Assembly (NCBI RefSeq): GCF_000420325.1
Contig: NZ_ATUS01000001.1
Span: 376,463 to 440,462 of the forward strand
DNA length: 64,000 nt
Direction: 5' to 3'
Source: Spongiibacter tropicus DSM 19543
GTDB taxonomy: Bacteria > Pseudomonadota > Gammaproteobacteria > Pseudomonadales > Spongiibacteraceae
The position numbers and the translations under genes were made by a program. Position 1 is the stretch's first letter. Every line of letters begins with the position of its first letter. The notes beneath the pieces are model-generated. The model worked only from the letters and a program-made list of their open reading frames with translations. It had not been told where the DNA came from and did not search any database. Positions 1 through 8,182 of the stretch are shown here, in pieces.

Positions 1-175
1 GCTGCCCGCCCTCCAAGGTGGGCAGATCAAACGCCGGCATCGGGCGATTGAGTAACGCCGAAGGCAATGCCGTGGGACTGTACTCCCCCTCCTGCACGCG
101 GCGCTGAACACCAAAAAACATCGCCGCCAACAGCACAAAAATAATCAGCGGCAAAAACAACTTAAGCCTGCCCAT
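1..175 (-). CDS. ccmG: CcmG/DsbE thiol-disulfide oxidoreductase, N-terminal part
   Basis: Partial gene running off the left edge; only the first 58 codons are visible. The start is the ATG at 175-173. It opens with a signal-anchor helix ([20 protein letters not shown]), then a periplasmic stretch containing RPMPAFDLPTLEGGQ, the lead-in to the thioredoxin fold in CcmG/DsbE. The catalytic CxxC lies outside the window. CcmG keeps apocytochrome c CXXCH cysteines reduced for heme attachment. It overlaps the end of ccmF by 14 nt and is the next gene of the same operon. Confidence 0.9.
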   Translation of the reverse strand, partial: MGRLKLFLPLIIFVLLAAMFFGVQRRVQEGEYSPTALPSALLNRPMPAFDLPTLEGGQ

Positions 176-2147
176 AATGACCTCCCTGGGTGTTCCTCGC
201 CTTGGATGAGGCCCCGCGCCGATAGCGCTTATCCAGAATCGCCAGCAAACCACCGGCCGCCATCAGAATGCCGCCCAACCAGATCCAGCGTACAAAGGGC
301 TTAATGTGCACACGAACAGCCCAGGCGTCTTCGCCTACTGGCTCGCCCAGCGCAATATAAACGTCCCGCCAAAGGCTGGCATCGATGGCCGCTTCAGTCA
401 TCACCTGACCGGAGCGAGCATGATAGCGGCGTTTCTCCGGATGCAGCTTGGCGATCAACTGCTCGCCCTCGTATAGGCTGAAGTGCCCCTGTTGTCCCTG
501 ATAATTAGGCCCGGTCACCGCCTCGATGGCATCGAAACGCACGTGATAGCCAAATTCGGTGTCGACGCTCTCGCCCACGGCCATACGCATGTCACGCTCG
601 TCTTCAAAGCTGGTCACCATGGCCACACCGAGAATCGCCGCTGCCAATCCGAGGTGGGCCAGCAGCATCCCGTAGTACGAAGGCGTCAGGCGACGAAGAC
701 CGGCAATTACCGTGCGGGCATTGCGGGTCTTGTCGCGAAGATTGACCAGCGTGGTCGCGACAATCCACACAAACAGCACCGCACCCACGCTGGCACCGAG
801 GTGCAGACTGCCACCATACAGCCAGGGGAATATCAGACCCAGCAACAGCGACACCAGCAGTGCGCCTATCATCGCGGACAACCAACGATGGGTATTGCTG
901 GTCTTCCACTGAGAACTGGGACCAATACCCACCAGCAATGCAATCATCGCGCTGATCGGAACAAACAGTGCATTAAAATAGGGCGGCCCCACGGAATATT
1001 TTCCGCCACCGGCAAAGTCCATAATCAGCGGGAACAGCGTGCCCAGCAACACGGTCAGCGCCGCCACAATCAGCAGAATATTGTTGGCGAGCAACAGTGC
1101 TTCACGGGACAGCAGGCCGAAGCCCTTGTTTCGGCTCTGCTCCGGGGCTTTCAGCGCATACAGCGTGAGTGAACCGCCGACAATCAGCACCAGGAAGCCG
1201 AGAATAAACATGCCCCGAGTAGGGTCAGCCGCAAAGGCGTGTACCGAGGTCAACACACCGGAGCGCACCAGGAAGGTTCCGAGCAGGCTGAGTGAAAAAG
1301 CGAAGATCGCAAGCAGCAATGTCCAGGACTTAAACGTGCCTCGCTTCTCTGTCACCGCCAGTGAGTGAATCAGCGCGGTACCCACCAGCCAGGGCATAAA
1401 CGAGGCATTTTCCACCGGATCCCAGAACCACCAGCCACCCCAGCCAAGCTCGTAGTACGCCCACCAGCTGCCCAGCGTGATACCGATGGTCAAAAACAAC
1501 CAGGCGATATTCGTCCAGGGACGCGACCAGCGTGCCCAACTGGCGTCCATTCGGCCACTTAACAGGGCCGCAATCGCAAAGGCGAAGGCGACGGAAAAAC
1601 CCACGTAGCCGACGTAGAGCATCGGCGGATGTATCACCATACCCGGATCTTGTAACAAGGGGTTCAGGTCCTGCCCCTCGGCTGGCGGATTAATAATATT
1701 CTGTTCAAAGGGGTTAGAGGTGAAGAGCGCAAAGCTGAAAAAACCAATCGCGACAACGCCCATCACCGACAGCACACGCGCGAGGATATCCAGCGGCAGC
1801 TGACGTGAGAAAACCGCAACCGCCACCGTCCACAACGTCAGAATTTCCAGCCAAAGCAGCAGCGACCCCTCGTGACCGCCCCAAAGTGCACTGAACTTAT
1901 ACGCCATGGGCAGGGCTGTATTGGACTGCATGGCAACGATATTGACAGTAAAGTCATCGGTCAGAAAAGCGTAGAAAAGGCAGGTAATAGAGATTGTGGT
2001 AAACAGGCACTGGGCAATCGCCAGGGTGCCACCCGCCACCATGGATCGCCGGTCACCACGCCACACACCGTACATGGGAACCACGGCCAGCAACAGTGCG
2101 AAGCACAGGCCGAGAATCAGCGAGAAATGTCCCAGTTCAACAATCAC
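162..2147 (-). CDS. ccmF: CcmF cytochrome c heme lyase subunit
   Basis: Encodes 661 residues, the usual CcmF length, as a polytopic inner-membrane protein. The tryptophan-rich WWD heme-handling motif [12 protein letters not shown] is at about residues 236-247 and a conserved IHPPMLY is near 172-178. CcmF joins heme presented by holo-CcmE to the CXXCH cysteines of apocytochrome c with CcmH. The start is a GTG overlapping the ccmE stop codon by 4 nt (GTGA), indicating translational coupling. A di-heme protein elsewhere in this window (56929-58170) is a plausible client. Confidence 0.97.
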   Translation of the reverse strand: MIVELGHFSLILGLCFALLLAVVPMYGVWRGDRRSMVAGGTLAIAQCLFTTISITCLFYAFLTDDFTVNIVAMQSNTALPMAYKFSALWGGHEGSLLLWLEILTLWTVAVAVFSRQLPLDILARVLSVMGVVAIGFFSFALFTSNPFEQNIINPPAEGQDLNPLLQDPGMVIHPPMLYVGYVGFSVAFAFAIAALLSGRMDASWARWSRPWTNIAWLFLTIGITLGSWWAYYELGWGGWWFWDPVENASFMPWLVGTALIHSLAVTEKRGTFKSWTLLLAIFAFSLSLLGTFLVRSGVLTSVHAFAADPTRGMFILGFLVLIVGGSLTLYALKAPEQSRNKGFGLLSREALLLANNILLIVAALTVLLGTLFPLIMDFAGGGKYSVGPPYFNALFVPISAMIALLVGIGPSSQWKTSNTHRWLSAMIGALLVSLLLGLIFPWLYGGSLHLGASVGAVLFVWIVATTLVNLRDKTRNARTVIAGLRRLTPSYYGMLLAHLGLAAAILGVAMVTSFEDERDMRMAVGESVDTEFGYHVRFDAIEAVTGPNYQGQQGHFSLYEGEQLIAKLHPEKRRYHARSGQVMTEAAIDASLWRDVYIALGEPVGEDAWAVRVHIKPFVRWIWLGGILMAAGGLLAILDKRYRRGASSKARNTQGGHYGQA

Positions 2148-2620
2148 GAGCCTGTTTTCTCCCCATCATATGCTGCACCGGCACGAGCCTCTTCAGACTT
2201 TTTCAACGCCTCGCTCACCTCCGGCGGCATATAGTTTTCATCGTGTTTGGCCAGTACCTCTGAGGCCTGGAAAACACCGTCCTGACCCAACGTGCCAGTC
2301 ACGACAACCCCCTCACCCTCGGCAAACAGGTCAGGCAATATACCTTCGTAAGCCACCTCAACGCTGGCTGAGTAGTCAGTCACCTTAAAACGTACCTTCA
2401 GGCTGTCGCTGGCGCGCTGCACAGAGCCCTCTTCCACCATACCGCCCGCACGAATCTTGCGATCCAGCGGCGCCTTGCCAGCCGCAATGTCAGCGGGTGG
2501 ATAGAACAGATTGATATTCTCGCGCAGCGCAAAGCCCAGAAACGCGGCCGCGGCCGCACTGGCCAACAAGATAAATACTACGATGCCTAAGCGCTGCTTG
2601 CGCACTGGGTGCATGGCCAT
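2144..2620 (-). CDS. ccmE: CcmE periplasmic heme chaperone
   Basis: Encodes 158 residues with one N-terminal membrane anchor (about 11-30) and an OB-fold periplasmic domain. The heme-binding histidine is present in [13 protein letters not shown] (His126). CcmE carries heme covalently from the CcmABCD complex to CcmF. The ATG at 2620 is used here; an in-frame ATG two codons later is equally possible. It is followed at 4-nt overlap by ccmF and preceded 11 nt away by ccmD. Confidence 0.97.
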   Translation of the reverse strand: MAMHPVRKQRLGIVVFILLASAAAAAFLGFALRENINLFYPPADIAAGKAPLDRKIRAGGMVEEGSVQRASDSLKVRFKVTDYSASVEVAYEGILPDLFAEGEGVVVTGTLGQDGVFQASEVLAKHDENYMPPEVSEALKKSEEARAGAAYDGEKTGS

Positions 2621-2631
2621 ACTGCCTCCGA

Positions 2632-2823
2632 TTAACCGGCTTTCTGTTGTTCCGCACGACGACGGCGCGCGGCCGCCGCAACCATCTGCCGGGCAGCGCG
2701 GTTGCGGCGGCGGGATTCAACGACTAACAGCGCGAGCACTGCCGCACTGATACCAAAGCTGAACCATACATACGGCCCGTGGCCGTGCATCTGCCAGAAT
2801 TCAGCCAGCGAATTAAACGCCAT
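2632..2823 (-). CDS. ccmD: CcmD small heme exporter protein
   Basis: A 63-residue protein starting at the ATG 2823 ([20 protein letters not shown]), overlapping the end of ccmC by 11 nt. It has one transmembrane helix (about 18-37) followed by a strongly basic, Arg-rich tail, the typical CcmD layout. CcmD is needed to release holo-CcmE from the CcmABC complex. A longer in-frame reading upstream exists but lies inside ccmC and lacks support. Confidence 0.93.
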   Translation of the reverse strand: MAFNSLAEFWQMHGHGPYVWFSFGISAAVLALLVVESRRRNRAARQMVAAAARRRRAEQQKAG

Positions 2824-3577
2824 GTCGGCCTCCTGTCTTTGCCTCGACCAGCGTCTGAACCCACCGGGTGTTACGCTCACGTTCAAGAATCTCAGCGCGG
2901 GTGTAAAGCAATACCAGCCAGCCGAAAAACAGATACATGCCCGAGAGGGTCGCCATCAGGGGCCTGAGCATTACCGGGTGAATAGTCGATTCCCCGATAA
3001 ACTTGATACTGGCGGGCTGGTGCAGGCTGTACCACCACTCCACCGACCAGTAAATGATTGGAATATTCACCGCGCCAACCACCGCCAGTACAGCACAGGC
3101 CTTGGCGGCAGCGTCCTGATTCTCAAACGCACTGTACAGCGCCATCAACCCTAAATAGAGAAAGAACAACACCAACACCGAGGTAATACGCGCATCCCAT
3201 ACCCACCAGGTTCCCCAGGTCGGCTTGCCCCAGACCGCACCGGTAATCAGCGCCAGAAAGGTCAGTGCGGCGCCGATCGGAGCAATGGATTTCATGACCA
3301 TGGCCGCCAGCTTCATGCGCCAGATCAGATGAATGGCTGCCGCCGTCGCCATCATCATATATGCGCCCATAGACACGGCCGCCGCAGGCACATGAATATA
3401 GATGATGCGGAAGCTGTTCCCCTGCTTGAAGTCCTCGGGTACAAATGCCAAGCCCCAGATACAGCCGCCGATTAGCAGCAGCACACCGGGCACCGCCAGC
3501 CAGGGCATGAGCCGCCCGCTGAAGTCATAAAACCAGCGCGGCGAACCCCACTTGTGAAACCATTGCCATTTCGACAA
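2813..3577 (-). CDS. ccmC: CcmC heme transporter/chaperone-loading protein
   Basis: Encodes 254 residues with six membrane helices. The WWD motif WGTWWVWDAR is at about 121-130, flanked by the two heme-ligand histidine regions (IIYIHVPAA near 59-67 and SVEWWYSLHQ further on). CcmC loads heme onto CcmE. The start is a TTG at 3577; the N-terminus SKWQWFHKWGSPRWFY matches the Pseudomonas-type beginning of the family, which supports this unusual start. A purine-rich stretch (GGAAGGAAGG) lies upstream. Confidence 0.96.
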   Translation of the reverse strand: MSKWQWFHKWGSPRWFYDFSGRLMPWLAVPGVLLLIGGCIWGLAFVPEDFKQGNSFRIIYIHVPAAAVSMGAYMMMATAAAIHLIWRMKLAAMVMKSIAPIGAALTFLALITGAVWGKPTWGTWWVWDARITSVLVLFFLYLGLMALYSAFENQDAAAKACAVLAVVGAVNIPIIYWSVEWWYSLHQPASIKFIGESTIHPVMLRPLMATLSGMYLFFGWLVLLYTRAEILERERNTRWVQTLVEAKTGGRHGV

Positions 3578-3611
3578 AACCTAGCCTTCCTTCCAATTCA
3601 TCAGATGCATC

Positions 3612-4301
3612 TTACTGGTCCACACTGATCCGCAATGCGCCGCCAATCGCCAATGGCGCGAGCGCCAGTGCTGCCATCAACAGCGCCGCCAATATTGCCA
3701 GCGGCGCCTGGTAAGACAAGCCCTCAACAGCATTGCTGACCGCCGCACTGCCGAAAATCAGCACCGGAATATACAGAGGCAAAACGATCAACGATAGTAA
3801 CAAGCCGCCACGTCTTAGCCCCACCGTCAGCGCTGCACCAATCGCGCCGATCATGCTCAGCACAACACTGCCCAGCAGCAGGCTCAGCATGAGCACGCCA
3901 TACCCTGCTGGGGGCAGTTGCAACAACATGCCCAAGAGCGGCGACAGCAGGCTGAGCGGTAATCCGCTGAGCATCCAGTGAGTCAGCGTCTTTGCCAATA
4001 CCAGCGGATACAATGGCGCCGGGCTGAGCAACAGTTGCTCCAACGTGGCATCGTCGTGGTCACCGCGAAACAGACTGTCTGTTGCCATCATCGATGCCAA
4101 CAGGGCTACCACCCATATGACCCCGGGCGCCAGCGCCGCAAGCTGCTCGCGTTCGGGACCAACACCCAGCGGAAACAGGGTGCAGACCATAACGAAAAAT
4201 AACAGTGGGTTACTCCACTCGCTGCCGCGACGCAGGGCGGACTGAAGGTCCCTGCGAACCATCGCCGCCATCATGGAGAAGGTCGACAGACGCTGCATCA
4301 T
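3612..4301 (-). CDS. ccmB: CcmB heme exporter membrane subunit
   Basis: Encodes 229 residues with about six hydrophobic helices and the early cytoplasmic stretch RRDLQSALRRGSEWSNPLLF typical of CcmB. It forms the membrane half of the CcmAB ABC transporter, which powers release of heme-loaded CcmE. The start overlaps the ccmA stop codon by 4 nt (ATGA). Two consecutive ATG codons occur at the start; the second may be the real initiator. Confidence 0.96.
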   Translation of the reverse strand: MMQRLSTFSMMAAMVRRDLQSALRRGSEWSNPLLFFVMVCTLFPLGVGPEREQLAALAPGVIWVVALLASMMATDSLFRGDHDDATLEQLLLSPAPLYPLVLAKTLTHWMLSGLPLSLLSPLLGMLLQLPPAGYGVLMLSLLLGSVVLSMIGAIGAALTVGLRRGGLLLSLIVLPLYIPVLIFGSAAVSNAVEGLSYQAPLAILAALLMAALALAPLAIGGALRISVDQ

Positions 4302-4927
4302 CCCTCCCCCAGTTCAATACGGCGCAAGGGGCGCGGCAGTTTAAGCACATGGTGCGTCGTCAGTACCACGCTGCCACCCGCATCGGCGAAGTCGCCAATC
4401 CACTGTTCAATTTCCGCGACACCGCGCTGATCGATCGCCGTAAACGGCTCATCTAGCAACCACAGAGAAACACTGCTGCAAAACAGTCTGGCGAGATTCA
4501 CCCGGCGCTGCTGGCCCGCCGACAGGCCATAGCAAGGCTGCTGCTCAAAGCCCGTCAGCCCCACCCGCGCCAGCGCAGTAAAAAGCCGCTCGTCATCCAC
4601 GGCGTCACCGCGAAGCGCACAGCTCCAGCGCAGGTTTTCAAGGGGAGTAAGTTGGGGTTTGATACCGGCGCCATGGCCGAGATAAAGGACCTGCTGGCGA
4701 AAATCACTCAGGGTTTCAGCCAGAGGGTGGCCCTGCCAGAAAATATCGCCTTCGTAGCGCGTAGAGAGACCCGCCAAAATGCGCAGCAAGCTGGTTTTTC
4801 CGCTGCCGTTCGCGCCAGCCAATTGCACGATTTCTCCGGCCCCGACAGACAGAGACAGTCCAGCAAACAGCACGCGCTCATTGCGCTCGCTGTATAACTG
4901 CCGTACTTCTAGGCCCTGAGTCGCCAA
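4298..4927 (-). CDS. ccmA: CcmA heme exporter ATP-binding subunit
   Basis: Encodes 209 residues of ABC ATPase: Walker A GANGSGKTS, signature LSAGQQRR and Walker B LWLLDEP are all intact. It energises CcmB and starts the ccmABCDEFG operon. Initiation is at a TTG (4927) preceded by CAGGAG at a 7-nt spacing; no in-frame ATG fits. About 60 nt upstream a TATACT on the minus strand (4988-4993) could be the -10 of the operon promoter, but no good -35 is seen, so that part is weak. Confidence 0.96.
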   Translation of the reverse strand: MATQGLEVRQLYSERNERVLFAGLSLSVGAGEIVQLAGANGSGKTSLLRILAGLSTRYEGDIFWQGHPLAETLSDFRQQVLYLGHGAGIKPQLTPLENLRWSCALRGDAVDDERLFTALARVGLTGFEQQPCYGLSAGQQRRVNLARLFCSSVSLWLLDEPFTAIDQRGVAEIEQWIGDFADAGGSVVLTTHHVLKLPRPLRRIELGEG

Positions 4928-5059
4928 CTGCCGCTCCTGAAATCATACGGCCCACACACGAAGGGGCCACAGCCAAAAATGCGGCCAAGTATATACGATT
5001 TACGGGTAAATTCGTGGACTGCCGGACACTGCGACAATGTGTCGCAGCCCGGAGTGATA

Positions 5060-5815
5060 TCAGGACGTCTTGCCGTCCGGGCGATTGGCGACCCAGCGCT
5101 CCATATCCTGAGTCACCAGGTCAAGGTAGGCGAGCGCTTTGTTGAGCTTTTCATCGTGCTGTTCACCACGAAGCCCCATGAGCCGGTTGCGGACCCAGGA
5201 CAATTCACTGACCAATTCGGTGATAGTCGGGGACGGCGCAGTGACCGCTGCCGGGCGAACTGCCGTCAAGGTCTGCGTGTCACTGGCAATCGGTTGTCTT
5301 CCCGGGGGCTGCCCCTTGCCGTAGAGGCTGTCGAGCAGGTTTTCAAATTCGCGATCGGTCATTTCATCGCTGTCCGGTGTTTTTGCCACCGCTTGCGCTG
5401 GCAGCGACTTGCCCAGCGATCCCGTCTCCTGCCCCATTGCGCGCGTGAGGCGAAGACGCAAATCCTCCGGAATAGCCCGCACACTTTGGTGGTTCATCAT
5501 CCGGCTCAGCATCACCTCAAGCGCACTGGTGGCACCGACAATCAAGGACACCAGACTCGGACTCAAGGATAATCGACGAGTACGCAGGCGCTCCAATACG
5601 CGTTCGGCCAGTCTCGCGCACTCGCTCAACTCCTCGAGCTTCAGTACCGACGCGCCGCCGTACAAAGTATGAAAACCCCGGTGGATATCATCGAGGATGC
5701 GTTGCCCGTCATAGCCGTACTGCAATTCTTCCAGCTGGACAAACAGACCTCGCACAATTTCCTCTGCCTCTGAAAGGAAAATGGCGAGTATGCCTTCATG
5801 CTCGTTCGCGTCCAC
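5060..5815 (-). CDS. CheA fragment: Hpt domain plus P3-like segment, no kinase
   Basis: Encodes 251 residues. The N-terminal 110 or so form an Hpt domain closest to CheA P1 (EGILAIFLSEAEEIVRGLFV, then IHRGFHTLYGGASVLKLEEL). The presumed phosphorylated histidine is His49, but the lysine normally in HTLKGG is Tyr52. After a Pro/Ala linker, the last 55 residues (ELVSELSWVRNRLMGLRG, LDLVTQDM) resemble the CheA dimerisation region. The ATPase and CheW-like domains are absent. It is the last gene of the C-ring-like cluster, starts at a GTG, and is set off from the cheY-like gene by 113 nt holding a Fur-box match. A phosphorelay or docking role is inferred; no assay-level function can be read from the sequence. 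Confidence 0.8.
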   Translation of the reverse strand: MDANEHEGILAIFLSEAEEIVRGLFVQLEELQYGYDGQRILDDIHRGFHTLYGGASVLKLEELSECARLAERVLERLRTRRLSLSPSLVSLIVGATSALEVMLSRMMNHQSVRAIPEDLRLRLTRAMGQETGSLGKSLPAQAVAKTPDSDEMTDREFENLLDSLYGKGQPPGRQPIASDTQTLTAVRPAAVTAPSPTITELVSELSWVRNRLMGLRGEQHDEKLNKALAYLDLVTQDMERWVANRPDGKTS

Positions 5816-5867
5816 GGACTGTCAGCCCTCCGTCAGCACTCAAAAATGAAATCATTTACATCCTCAA

Positions 5868-5882
5868 TGACAATGATTATCA
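5868..5882. promoter_or_regulatory. Fur box-like site upstream of the CheA fragment
   Basis: TGACAATGATTATCA matches the 7-1-7 Fur consensus TGATAATnATTATCA at 13 of 14 defined positions. It lies 53 nt upstream of the GTG of the CheA-fragment gene (5815) and inside the 113-nt gap after the cheY-like gene. A neighbouring imperfect repeat AAATGA-AA-TCATTT lies at 5844-5857. Iron control of the last gene of the cluster is an inference from this match. Confidence 0.6.
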
Positions 5883-5928
5883 AACAAACTTCCGCTGGTC
5901 ACTGCCACGCGGTTCACAAAGTGGAGGT

Positions 5929-6405
5929 TTAATCCTGGGTTTCCAGCTGAGAATTCAAACGCCGGAATATCTGACGAATCTTGCTGTCGAGTACCGCCGC
6001 GGTGAATGGTTTGACGATATAGGCGTTGACGCCGGCATGCGCCGCTTCAATGATTCGCTCTCGTTTGGCGTCTGCGGTCACCATCAACACGGGCGTTGAA
6101 CAGAGCTGGCGGTCTGCTCGAACCGCACGCAACAGCTCCATGCCGCCCATGGTCGGCATGAGTAAATCGGTAATCACCAGATCGACCCGCTGATTGTGCA
6201 AGAGCGTCAACGCCGCCATCCCGTCATCGGCTTCGCAGATATTGCCGTAACCGAGATCCTGAAGCAGGTTGCGAATAACTCGCCGCATTGTCGCAAAGTC
6301 CTCAACAATGAGGATGCGCATGTCACGCGGCGATGGCAGCGAAGCTGAAGTCTTTTCGAGAGGCTCATAGCCTGCAAAAGGGTCTGGAGAGTACTCGTCG
6401 CTCAT
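5929..6405 (-). CDS. CheY-like single-domain response regulator
   Basis: Encodes 158 residues: a 28-residue acidic/Pro-rich N-terminal extension, then a complete receiver domain (ILIVEDFATMRRVIRNLL). Acidic pair Glu35/Asp36, phosphoacceptor Asp80 (LVITDLLMPTMGG), Thr110 (LMVTADAK) and Lys132 (YIVKPFTAA) are all present. Sequence style is that of flagellar CheY, not of a transcription factor, and there is no output domain. It overlaps the FlhG-like gene by 4 nt (ATGA). With FliM retaining a CheY-binding peptide in the same operon, a FliM-binding role is a reasonable inference. Confidence 0.9.
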   Translation of the reverse strand: MSDEYSPDPFAGYEPLEKTSASLPSPRDMRILIVEDFATMRRVIRNLLQDLGYGNICEADDGMAALTLLHNQRVDLVITDLLMPTMGGMELLRAVRADRQLCSTPVLMVTADAKRERIIEAAHAGVNAYIVKPFTAAVLDSKIRQIFRRLNSQLETQD

Positions 6406-7226
6406 GCCGTCTGTTCTCCAACACGCGCCGCGACCAGGCTTTCCACAAAGAACTGAAGATGCCCATCGGCTCCCTGAGCAACAGGCCAGCTTAGCAGCTC
6501 GTCAGCCAGTCGATGAAAGGCCAGGGACGACGGTGCACTTGGCGCGTATTCGCTCACTGCCCGCTGCGCTTTGACGGCCTCTCTCAGGCGATGATCAAAG
6601 GGAATGGCACCGGCATAGCGCAAGCTCACATCGAGAAACTGGTCGCAGACACTGGCCAGCCTCTCAAGCAGTTGCCGCCCCTCCTCGTCATCGGCAACCA
6701 TGTTGGCTACCACGCGAAAACGTCGTCGAGCAAAGTCCCGGTTCATCAACTTAATCAGGGCGTAAGCATCTGTGAGTGAGGACGGCTCGTTGCATAACAC
6801 CAGCAATAATTCCTGCGAGGCATTCGCAAAGGTCAAGACGGTGTCGGCGATCCCCGCAGCGGTATCGACCAGCAACACGTCAATCTGCGATGAAAGCTCA
6901 CTGAACGCTCGAATCAAGCCCGCTTGTTCCAATGAGGTCAGTCGGGTAAGTCTGCGTGCACCTGACGAGGCCGGAATAATGCGAATACCATGAGGTCCGG
7001 TCAGTAGAATATCGCTGAGCAGGCACTCTCCATCTAACAGTTGCTCAATCGTCTTGTTCGCTGACAACGACAGCAATACGTCGACGTTGGCCAGGCCAAA
7101 ATCCGCATCGAGGATAGCAACCCGCTTCCCGCGACTCGCGAGCGCTACGGCCGTGTTAATCGCCACATTGGTCTTACCCACACCACCTTTGCCCCCGGTA
7201 ACGGCGACAACCTGAACCGGCCTCAT
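6402..7226 (-). CDS. FlhG/FleN-like MinD-family ATPase
   Basis: Encodes 274 residues from the ATG at 7226 (MRPVQVVAVTGGKGGVGKTN), preceded by GGAGG and overlapping the upstream stop by 4 nt. The deviant Walker A GGKGGVGKT (11-19), the DADFGLANVDVL switch and LLVDTAAGIADTV are intact. FlhG counts and places polar flagella and, in some species, delivers FliM-FliN to the nascent C ring. The N-terminal DQAxxLR motif that activates FlhF is absent, even if a longer in-frame start (7310) is used. Its operon position beside fliM and fliN suggests positioning of the proteins encoded here rather than classical flagellar number control. Confidence 0.88.
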   Translation of the reverse strand: MRPVQVVAVTGGKGGVGKTNVAINTAVALASRGKRVAILDADFGLANVDVLLSLSANKTIEQLLDGECLLSDILLTGPHGIRIIPASSGARRLTRLTSLEQAGLIRAFSELSSQIDVLLVDTAAGIADTVLTFANASQELLLVLCNEPSSLTDAYALIKLMNRDFARRRFRVVANMVADDEEGRQLLERLASVCDQFLDVSLRYAGAIPFDHRLREAVKAQRAVSEYAPSAPSSLAFHRLADELLSWPVAQGADGHLQFFVESLVAARVGEQTA

Positions 7227-7765
7227 ATCGCCCCGACCTCCAAGCGATTCTGAGGAAAGCGGTAGCTTCCCGCATATCGCAGGGTTTGAGAAAGATACTG
7301 CCAGCCACAATCAGCCATCTGACGCCGCAGCATGCGCTCGCACTCGGGCGGCACGGCAACAGCCACCAATCGTGCACCCAGCTCCAATTGGTCCTGCCAG
7401 GCTTGATATTCCGGATTGATACGCATCAGTCCCAGCAGACCTCCAAGCCAGGCACCAAATGCCACGCCAAACACCGGTAATCCGTAAAGCACTGGAGCGC
7501 GCATAGGACTGCTGCCAAGCAACGGCAGCAAGACCGCCAAACACAGGAGTACAAAGAACACCGACCACAGTCCCGCCCGCCAAGACAGCCCGACGATATC
7601 GCTGCGAGTCATGATTCCTGTCGCGGCCAGTCGCGGATGGCGCTGATCTTCAGCATGCTCGCTAAGCAGGGTGTAGCGCCCCAGGGACGCTACCGGCGAC
7701 GACAGAACCGCACGCAGTTGAGCAAGTGGTTCGCGATCGTGTGCCAGAAAATACAGTTTCTTCAC
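7223..7765 (-). CDS. Two-helix membrane protein of unknown function in the C-ring-like cluster
   Basis: Encodes 180 residues from a GTG preceded by GAGGAT. A soluble N-terminal segment (MKKLYFLAHDREPLAQLRAV) precedes two hydrophobic helices, about 64-83 and a glycine-rich 92-113 (GLPVFGVAFGAWLGG), then a basic C-terminal tail. The layout, including the conserved-looking NPEYQAWQDQLELGARLVAV after the helices, resembles the general-stress/DUF1269-type small membrane proteins, but this is only a visual resemblance. It sits between fliN and the FlhG-like gene and overlaps the latter by 4 nt, so it is probably an integral part of the module, perhaps a membrane partner. Confidence 0.7.
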   Translation of the reverse strand: MKKLYFLAHDREPLAQLRAVLSSPVASLGRYTLLSEHAEDQRHPRLAATGIMTRSDIVGLSWRAGLWSVFFVLLCLAVLLPLLGSSPMRAPVLYGLPVFGVAFGAWLGGLLGLMRINPEYQAWQDQLELGARLVAVAVPPECERMLRRQMADCGWQYLSQTLRYAGSYRFPQNRLEVGAI

Positions 7766-7774
7766 GGACGATCC

Positions 7775-8182
7775 TCAACGCAGTGACTGCAAACGCTCGG
7801 TGGCACTCACCACCTCTGTCAGGCGGATTCCCAGTTTGTCTTCGACCACCACCACTTCACCGCGGGCGATTAATTTGCCATTTACCAACACATCCAGCGG
7901 CTCACCGGCGTGGCGATCCAGCTCAATAACGGCGCCTTGCTGCAATTGCAGCAGGTCGCGAATCGGCATTTCACGGCCACCGACTTCCAGCGTGACACGC
8001 ACCGGGATGTCCATGACCATTTCCAGGTCGGGAGACGGTGTATCCCGCTGTCGCAAACGCGCCGCATGTGCACCGGCATTGGCCTGCTGCCCCGCATCCT
8101 CGGCTTCAATTTGTTGGCGAAGCCTTTCCCGCTCGCGTCGCAAATCGTCTCTCTCGGTCACATCGCCTCCTCTGGCATTCAT
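7775..8182 (-). CDS. fliN: FliN-type C-ring protein
   Basis: Encodes 135 residues. After a charged, helical N-terminal 50 residues, the SpoA domain is close to the canonical FliN (DIPVRVTLEVGGREMPIRDL, then LNQ-like LQLQQGAVIELDRHAGEPLD and VLVNGKLIARGEVVVVEDK). FliN forms the lower part of the flagellar switch and docks the export apparatus through FliH. The start overlaps the fliM stop by 4 nt. Conservation is much higher here than in the FliG-like protein of the same operon. Confidence 0.95.
   Translation of the reverse strand: MNARGGDVTERDDLRRERERLRQQIEAEDAGQQANAGAHAARLRQRDTPSPDLEMVMDIPVRVTLEVGGREMPIRDLLQLQQGAVIELDRHAGEPLDVLVNGKLIARGEVVVVEDKLGIRLTEVVSATERLQSLR

Noticed and set aside
5029-5047. 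Perfect hairpin CTGCGACA-ATG-TGTCGCAG after the CheA fragment as a terminator
   Set aside because: The stem is good but no U tract follows on the minus strand; it could also be a protein-binding dyad. Left unassigned.
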